Part shown: in pieces, positions 57,630 to 64,000 of the stretch | Position numbering within the stretch: position 1 is the first letter of the stretch | Layout of the letters: each line of letters begins with the position of its first letter | DNA from: Maratus speciosus | Taxonomy: Eukaryota > Arthropoda > Arachnida > Araneae > Salticidae | Assembly (NCBI GenBank): GCA_963932465.1 | Contig: OZ010793.1 | Location: 261,079,696-261,143,695 of the forward strand | Reading direction: 5' to 3' | Length of the DNA: 64,000 nt | Program-made: the position numbers and the translations under genes | The notes under the pieces: model-generated | Told to the model about the DNA's origin: nothing | What the model saw: the letters and a program-made list of their open reading frames with translations, nothing else | Databases searched by the model: none

Positions 57630-58568
57630 TCTCTCTATTCTAAAAAAAACTAACTACCGCTGTTACCGCCACCGCCGATTTTGAATTTTTTGTCACCGGA
57701 GGTCTTTTTTCGTTAATATTAAGAAAAATAATGCATACAAAAATATGAAAATCGTTGGTATTATACAGAAATGTTTGACAAACACACTGATGCAGTCAGT
57801 TTTCAAATCGAAGAATTATTTAAAGAGATATTTAATGCTAAAGTTGAATAAAATCGTTCCACTAAAAAAGTTTTATAGGAGCAAAAACTATACATCGGAA
57901 TTTAATAATTTTTAGATCATTTTATACGTTATAATTTCTTGGTGTGCAGAATTTATTTTTTTATTTAATTTGACTCATTTTTCGAGGTTTCATTTCTATT
58001 TTAAATTCAAATTTTCAGCATTCCGAGAGATATTTTTTGCTTATTTTAGAACATTGTACTAATTTAACCTGTTGCCAACTGTATAAACAACGGAAACAAT
58101 AATGTTTGCTTCAAATTTAAAATTTATTTACACGTGACTATAATAAACAGAAAAAATCATTTGGAATTAGAATTAAATAATTATGTACAAAAAGCAGGAA
58201 CTTATTAAAAATTACGTCATAAAAACTATAATTACACGTGAATGTTAAAAGAGAAAGGATACTGTAAAATAATAAATTCCTTAACGTGCGTTAGAAGTCT
58301 TAAATAGGAGAAATTACGTCTAATTTACGTCACATTACAGTTATTACATAAAATGAACACAAAATAATATTGCAAAACAGTTTAAATTTAGAAATTGCGC
58401 TAGACATTTATTTGATATTTTGAGAGGATCTTTTGAACTATTTTTGTTAGGAAAGCGTAAATAATATTTCCTTTCTAACAAAAATATTTTCACGTGAATA
58501 TTTAAAAGAGAAAGAATAGCTTGGTCAAAATTACGTCAGATTAAAAACGATTAATTAAAAATGTCTCA

Positions 58569-59062
58569 TCTATATAATAAAAGCCGAAGTCATGTGACTG
58601 TCATCAATAGTTCCGGGCTGACAGCTTCACTTTTTATGCCAAACGGACATTTCAGTACTTTTATATTAGTCGGGCGCAGGTGATAAAAAACGCCAAATAT
58701 TCTTCCATGGCCCCCATTTCATTAAAAATATAAACCCATCTCTCATTTCATTTAAAATAAATCTTTCATTTAAAATACACATATTTCATTTATCTAATTT
58801 AAAATACAATAAATAATCTATATAATAAAAGCCGAAGTCATGTGACTGTCATCAATAGTTCCTGACTGACCGCTTCACTTTTTATGCCAAACGGACATTT
58901 CAGTACTTTTATATTAGTCGGGCGCAGGTGATAAAAAACGCCAAATATTCTTCCATGGCCCTCATTTCATTAAAAATATAAACCCATCACTCATTTCATT
59001 TAAAATAAATCTTTCATTTAAAATACACATATTTCATTTATCTAATTTAAAATACAATAAAT
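58569..59062 (+). repeat. Tandem duplication of a Helitron 5' end, 248-bp unit
   Basis: Units start at 58569 and 58817, each with TCTATATAATAAAAGCCGAA, and run through 'taatttaaaatacaataaat'. Only a few substitutions separate them (ccgggctgacag against cctgactgaccg). The second is also preceded by A, as if a Helitron end had been added in front of another. Confidence 0.93.
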
Positions 59063-60276
59063 AAATAAATAAATAAATAAATATTTTTCCAGCATAGGTT
59101 CTTGGCGAGAAAAAGAAACTGGCATCGTATTTTCTGGCAATCTATATCCTATTTCATATACATAAGCAATTTTTTCCATACGTATACTATTTATTTAATC
59201 TAAAGAAGCCAATAACCTATTTTTATATAGAAACAGAAGTAATTTCTATGTAAACAGATATTGTATAATATGTATAAATAAAATGTTTATATGCAAATAA
59301 ATACAAATTAAATACATATAAATAAAAATAAAAGTTCACCAGGTTTGTTTTCATAGCTATTTATATATTTTATCAACATATTTCACATTCTGAAGCCCGA
59401 ATTGTGCCAAGCTTTAAAAAAAAAATAATGCCAAAGCCCCTGTAATGGAAAAGTACCTAAATAAACAATTAATCGTAATAATAATAATAACACAAACTAA
59501 AATATTTTATTTCAACATCAAAGTATTGTTTCTAATTTACATTCAAATAAATATATATTCCAAGATAATTTCAATGAAATTAAGTTGACATCTTTCAATT
59601 TCACTTCATAAATTAAACAAACACAAGAGATTCATTCATCGTAAACAATAGTAAATATTAGACCATGGTGGTAATCATTCTCAAAGCAGATTCTGCAACA
59701 ATGAATGGACAATATTCTTATGACGTCATAGTAGGTAAATTGGTGGCGCTAACGTTTGTTAACGGCTTGCATTCACGAGGGTTTTATTTTGCTATTTCTC
59801 TTAGTTACGTTACTATAATGTCGTATTTATGAACTCAGAAATCAAATCTATAAAAGCAAAAGTATACATATTCATTATTTAGTTATTAAGTAGTGAAAAA
59901 AAATTATAAATGCATGATTTGCAAAATTTAAATAAATTTATTAATACTAAAAAATGGCATTGAAGTAACAGCATGTTTAAGTAAAATAAGTTTAATTTAG
60001 ATAATTTATGAACAAATCTCAGTTTAAACACTTGAAATTTCACTCATTTTTACAGCTACGGAAATTAAATGGTATTTGTCAAAGAAGACGAAGTACGCAT
60101 AACAACAAAAATGTATGAAATGCTATCAAGTTCGCAAAGAATTCTTGATTTCTCTGTCAGAATCTTTGGGCTTGGGGAAGCATTGAGCATGTCAATTAGT
60201 TTAAGAATGAAAGTAACATGATGCAATGCTTAGCATACATTTAAAGGAGAGCAAATTGGTCGCCAGAGGTGGCTAG
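58569..60276 (+). mobile_element. Nested non-autonomous Helitron, 1708 bp
   Basis: It starts TCTATATAATAAAAGCCGAA after A (58568) and ends GGCTAG at 60276 before T. The uninterrupted target in the 52183 copy (reversed) reads aaaatgtctcatttaaaaga; here it is split exactly between that A and T, with no base gained or lost. The 3' hairpin (GAGCAAATTGGTC) is degraded compared with GACCAAGCTGGTC in the relative at 23601-24382. Its first 248 bp are duplicated in tandem. No coding capacity; 'taaataaataaataa' repeats lie at about 59058-59083. Confidence 0.93.
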
Positions 60277-60349
60277 TTTAAAAGAACTTTCTTTTCGCTT
60301 TGTTAAAAAGTACCAGGAGACAAAGACTCTGTTTACTTAATTCCTTTTA

Positions 60350-60801
60350 CCGGGTGTCCTAAAAAGGACTGACTGATTTTAAAATTCAATAACTTGCAAA
60401 CGGTGACATATATTTAAAAATTTCTTGCAGGAGGTTTATGCATAAGGTCAAAAGTTTTATTACAGTGATTTTCGATTTTAGTTCGAATTACAAACAATAG
60501 ATGGTGCTGTAAGCAATAGTCGCTAAATACAGGCTCGATTTTTGGTCCTTTCTCTTGTTTCATGCGGAAAAAGGAGATGGAAATCTATTATCCGGGCCAC
60601 GAAGTACCAAAAATCGAGTCTGAATTTAGCGTCTATTGATCGCAGCGCCATCTATTGTTTGTAATTCGAATTAAAATTGAAAATCACTGAAAAAAACTTT
60701 TGACCTTATGCATAACCCTCCTGCAAGAATTTTTTAAATATCTGTCACCGTTTACAAGTTATTGAATTTTAAAATCAGTCAGTCCTTTTTGGGACACCCG
60801 G
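60350..60801. mobile_element. Mariner-like foldback MITE, 452 bp, TA duplication
   Basis: Ends are CCGGGTGTCCTAAAAAGGAC and, reversed, CCGGGTGTCCCAAAAAGGAC, with arms of about 200 bp that contain ttgcaggaggtttatgcata and 'acaatagatggtgctg' and their inverses. TA stands on both sides (60348-60349, 60802-60803). The clean Helitron copy at 52183 (reversed ttccttttatattagc) is the empty site and shows that exactly TA was duplicated. The CCGGGTG ends resemble those of the MITE at 22643. Confidence 0.93.
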
Positions 60802-61218
60802 TATATTAGCTTATTTTGAAATGTTGTTACAAATCTCTACGTCATCAAGTTATTTTTATTTCGACGTTTTATTTGTATTTTTATTAATATTGTACTAATT
60901 TATTTGTTCTTTCGTTATTTAAAATAAAAATTATGTCAATTTGTATAATTTGGTGAGTGGTTTGGCGATTTATATAATTTGGCGAAATTGGTCAACTGGA
61001 TAATCAAGTAGTACCGCAGCGGATTTGGCGTTAAAATTCCCCAATCAAAGAGAAATGAATAGAAATCCGTTTATAGAGAGATCGCCACTGTTTTTTAAAT
61101 TATAATTCAATATTTCGAAATATTTTTAAAGCCGATCAAATTAGCGTGCATTTAGAGTCTGCGGTGGTGTCTGGACGGGGGTTGGCGATCGTAGCTTGTA
61201 GGGGGCCGAGCCCCCTAG

Positions 61219-61458
61219 TTTTATTAAAAAATATATTCAAGTAAATTTTCTGTCTGCTGTTTTCGTTTTTCGTATGTGTGATTAAACGATAGCAGGTAGC
61301 AGAGTTCCATAGTACATGCTATATAGTACTTTCGAAAAGGATAATTTCGCTGTATCTCGAAAAATAATGATTTGGATAAACTGTAAATTACACTTCCAAG
61401 TTTTTTACGATCTCTATTCTGTTTATGTAAAAAAATGATGTATATCGTAGCTGAGATT
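61219..61458. other. AT-rich non-coding spacer
   Basis: Nothing recognised between the Helitron end and the inverted repeat. Confidence 0.4.
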
Positions 61459-61738
61459 CAGATGGATTTTGCGCTGTTAACGAAACGAGATTGACCAATC
61501 AGAAGCCTACATTTTTGCGAACTTTTTGCTGTTTTAAGTAAGCAAAATTTTTTGATTGGTCAATCTCGTTTCGCTAACAGCGCAAAATCTATCTGGGCCC
61601 CGGCCTGTGTCTTGATGTCCAGCTCTCTTTAGTTTATTCAAGAATGTTTCGCAGTTTGAAGTAAACAGCGAAAAGTTCGCAAAAATGCAGGCTTCTGATT
61701 CGTCAATCTCATTTCGCTGACAGCGAAAAATCTACTGG
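61459..61738. repeat. Inverted repeat with a third partial arm
   Basis: The left arm (cagatggattttgcgctgtt, then aacgaaacgagattgaccaa) and the right arm ending at 61595 are reverse complements over about 47 bp. A third, more diverged copy in the orientation of the right arm lies at 61692-61738 (cttctgattcgtcaatctca). This suggests a foldback MITE next to a fragment of another copy. Confidence 0.8.
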
Positions 61739-61839
61739 ATCCCGGCCTATAATTCATAACTTTTTCGAACATGACTTTATTAATAATTTTCCTAGTTAAA
61801 ATTATAATTTTGAGTAAAAAAAATGCCTAAAATATTTTT

Positions 61840-63170
61840 GTGTCCATTCAATGTATCTCGTGATACATCATGAAAAACACAGTACAGCAGCAGCCTGTTC
61901 AGAGAACAAATCCAAAATTGAATCAACATAATTTTAAATAAATATCTTATATATTAAATTTCGAGAAGTTCCATCCCTAGATGCTGAAATATAGCTTTCA
62001 CAGAAATCATAAAAAGCATAGGACAGCAGCGCCACCTGTTGAGCAAGATACACCCAAAGCTAATCAGTATTATTTTTTGAAAAGTTCTAATTGAACACGA
62101 AATTTGGTCAAATTCTATCATATAGATGCCGAGATATAGCTGTGAAAGCAATCATATATAACCAGTGACTGACAAATGTTGAAAATTCTTAGGCGCCAGG
62201 AAAACGTCTTAGGAGCCAGCTTGAAGAATCATTTCTCTGACATTAACGCATTCACTGCAAAATGGAATACTGGCTACTAATAATCGTATTTGGCTATTTT
62301 TGAGTGATCTATGTGTCATTTTGCAGTGAAAAAGTTAACTATTCAACAAAAATAAAATGAAACTGAGCAAAAATTTCAAGATAATACCACTTTTAAATTG
62401 TAAAAATTAAATAGAAACAAAGTATGAGATTAAACATTAAAACAGTAGACAAGTTAATATCCTTAGCTGTATACCATTTGTCCACTTGTCATTTTTTTCG
62501 AGATATATCTGACAACTGCACATTTTGGTACGTTCCACTTAATGAAACATCATTTAATTATTTTTTTCATTTTCTGCTGGAGATTTTAAAGTTTTCTAAT
62601 CTAAACAGTGCTCTTTCAACATGCACTTTAGTTTGGTTTAGCAAAAACTCTGATTTATGAAAAATTAGGGAGAGTTGTTGCGCCCATATGGCGTATTTTT
62701 TCCACTTCAAATAATTGCGCTGTTAAAAATAAATGTTTTCGCACATGGAATTATTTTGGTTAAAGGAAAAAAAAGTTTAAATTAATAAGTAGGTTAAAAT
62801 GTTAGTCGCCAAGAGAAATATTTTAGTCGCCCGGGATTTGTCGGACCCTGTATATAACAGACTATAGCGGCGCCACCTATTGGGCGGTATACATCAAAAT
62901 CTTATCAGCATTTACCTGTGCCAAGGTCCGACGGAATATGACGTTTTATGAAATTACATCCTATGCCGAGATATAGCTATCAAGAAATCATGCAAAGAAT
63001 AGCATAGGAGCGCCATCTATTGAACGATATATACCCAAACCTAATCAACACTGGTTTTTGTTAAGGTTTAACAGAATATGAAGTTTGATGAATTTCAGCG
63101 AATTAGTTCTGGAGATAGAGTGCCGACAAAATTGTTTCACATACATACAGATCGACGGACAGACAGACAT
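61840..63170. repeat. Degenerate tandem array of about 150-bp units, split by a hAT-like element
   Basis: The phrases 'agcgccacctgttgagcaagatacaccc', 'gcgccacctattgggcggtatac' and 'gcgccatctattgaacgatatataccc' (about 62027, 62870 and 63009), together with 'ccgagatatagct' at 62130 and 62961, mark degenerate units. The hAT-like element at 62164-62850 interrupts them. The array ends near a 'gacggacagacagaca' block at 63152. Confidence 0.75.
62164..62850. mobile_element. hAT-like non-autonomous element, 687 bp, 8-bp target duplication
   Basis: The left end is CAGTGACTGACAAATGTTG and the right, reversed, CAGGGTCCGACAAATCCCGG. TATATAAC is present exactly on both sides (62156-62163 and 62851-62858). 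An 8-bp duplication and CAG-starting ends fit hAT. The interior frame of 78 residues (62424-62660) has no transposase motif. Confidence 0.88.
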
Positions 63171-63685
63171 TTTCCAAAAATAGTCAAATTGTGTTCAGGA
63201 CCTTCCAAAATGTGTAAATCATCAAAAAAGCGGCAATCGAAAAGTTTCACAATTCCAATACTTTCTTCTTTTATATATATAGAGCAAAGTAAAAATACAT
63301 TTGTTGTTTATTCAGCAGATTGCAGGTTTGGATAATAAAGTTCTTCCTAAAATATTGATTGGTAACACATGCTAGGAAATTGCGTGAGGTTTTGATAATA
63401 TCAACATTTTACTTATTGATTTGTTCTCGATTTTGTGAAGCTTTATACAAATAAACACTACAGTTTTTCGTGACCAACTTATGGTTGTTCTTAAAGGAAA
63501 CCCTATTATGTTGAGTTTATAATCAGCTAATAATGTCATTCTCACAGATATTTTCATGCATCTCATAAATAAACGAATAGTTTTCTTTTTAAAAATTTAC
63601 ATAAACTGTAAAAATATGTCAACAACTGTCCTAATACAGCAGAAATGTTTACTAAAATTTAGTATAATCTCGTTGTTGCCAAGCA
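63171..63685. other. AT-rich non-coding spacer
   Basis: No gene or element end is recognised. A TA microsatellite lies at about 63272-63281. Confidence 0.4.
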
Positions 63686-63902
63686 TTAACCCTTTCAAGG
63701 GCGGTCGTCACACGCCGTGACCACCTAATTTTAATTCCAATTGACAAACGGCACCAAGGATATTTAAAAAAAATTGCTTTGATAAGGAAATTTCAGAAAA
63801 AAACAAGTTTATATTTTCTAAGAAACTGGTTTGTAAATTCTGGTGAAAGTCAATGATTTCATCATTTTACGGGCGGGATTTTTCTGCTTCTGAAAGGGTG
63901 AA
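63686..63902. mobile_element. TTAA MITE, 217 bp
   Basis: The left end is TTAACCCTTTCAAGGGCGG. The right end, reversed, is TTCACCCTTTCAGAAGCAG, its TTAA having mutated to TGAA on the plus strand. The reversed interior matches the MITE at 14583-14799 over more than 60 bp (aaaatgatgaaatcattgac, then ttcaccagaattta). It is non-coding. Confidence 0.87.
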
Positions 63903-64000
63903 CGTTTCTTAAATAAAAGGCCCTCTTTTTGTCACATAAATTTCTGAAAAAACTTTTCTGTTAATTTCGGGAAACTATAGGCTTCTGACTGACAACCTCC
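63903..64000. other. Window end, nothing seen
   Basis: The last hundred bases show no feature. Confidence 0.4.

Larger units (their letters stand above)
57630..61218 (+). mobile_element. Helitron, 3589 bp, carrying two younger insertions
   Basis: It starts TCTCTCTATTCTAAAAAAAA after A at 57629 and ends GGGGGCCGAGCCCCCTAG at 61218 before T. Removing the nested Helitron (58569-60276) and the mariner-like foldback (60350-60801 with TA) gives about 1427 bp, the size of the clean copy at 52183-53607. Phrases match that copy in the same order throughout. No coding capacity. Confidence 0.92.

Overview
This is a eukaryotic window, very AT-rich and dense in repeats. I see no host gene: every long reading frame with recognisable homology belongs to a transposable element or a decayed copy of one. 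The mix (BEL/Pao and copia retrotransposons, a Jockey/CR1-like LINE, Tc1-like elements, several Helitron families, hAT-like, mariner-like and TTAA-targeting MITEs, a tRNA-derived SINE, satellites) fits an arthropod. The style of the BEL protein and of the pseudogene at 16.9-17.8 kb makes me favour a chelicerate, probably a spider; that is family recollection, not proof.

Layout. 0-11.9 kb: AT-rich sequence with tandem duplications and a higher-order satellite (7.39-8.95 kb). 12-13.3 kb: a roughly 30-bp minisatellite carrying a hAT-like MITE. 13.8-14.8 kb: an inverted repeat holding a LINE 3' fragment with a 13-bp target duplication, then a TTAA MITE. 15.2-16.7 kb: a tandem array of about 145 bp. 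16.9-17.8 kb: a pseudogene of an uncharacterised multicopy family. 18.4-19.9 kb: a MITE and a Helitron helicase remnant. 22.6-25.6 kb: a mariner-like foldback, a Helitron, and a TTAA MITE split by a LINE. 26-28.2 kb: a foldback-related repeat joined to a broken copia pol. 30.5-35.3 kb: two copies of one MITE, the second split by a Tc1 element and a 1.46-kb foldback element. 35.6-37.8 kb: a Helitron and a SINE. 38.0-44.2 kb: the only nearly complete element, a 6.0-kb BEL/Pao retrotransposon with LTRs differing at one base, itself inside a TTAA MITE. 45.5-48.6 kb: a decayed Tc1 element apparently split by a MITE and a Helitron. 52-54.4 kb: a Helitron and a LINE tail. 55-63.9 kb: MITEs, a 3.6-kb Helitron carrying another Helitron plus a mariner-like foldback, a hAT-like element in a degenerate tandem array, and a final TTAA MITE.

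How the parts relate. The chief value of the window is its insertion record. Several elements lie inside others, and for at least five an uninterrupted paralogue of the target lies in the same 64 kb, so boundaries and target-site rules can be read directly. A helicase remnant at 19.2-19.9 kb shares its 3' terminus with the non-autonomous Helitrons and may represent their source family. I did not find a new protein-coding system. Boundaries and family names were judged by eye, without database searches.
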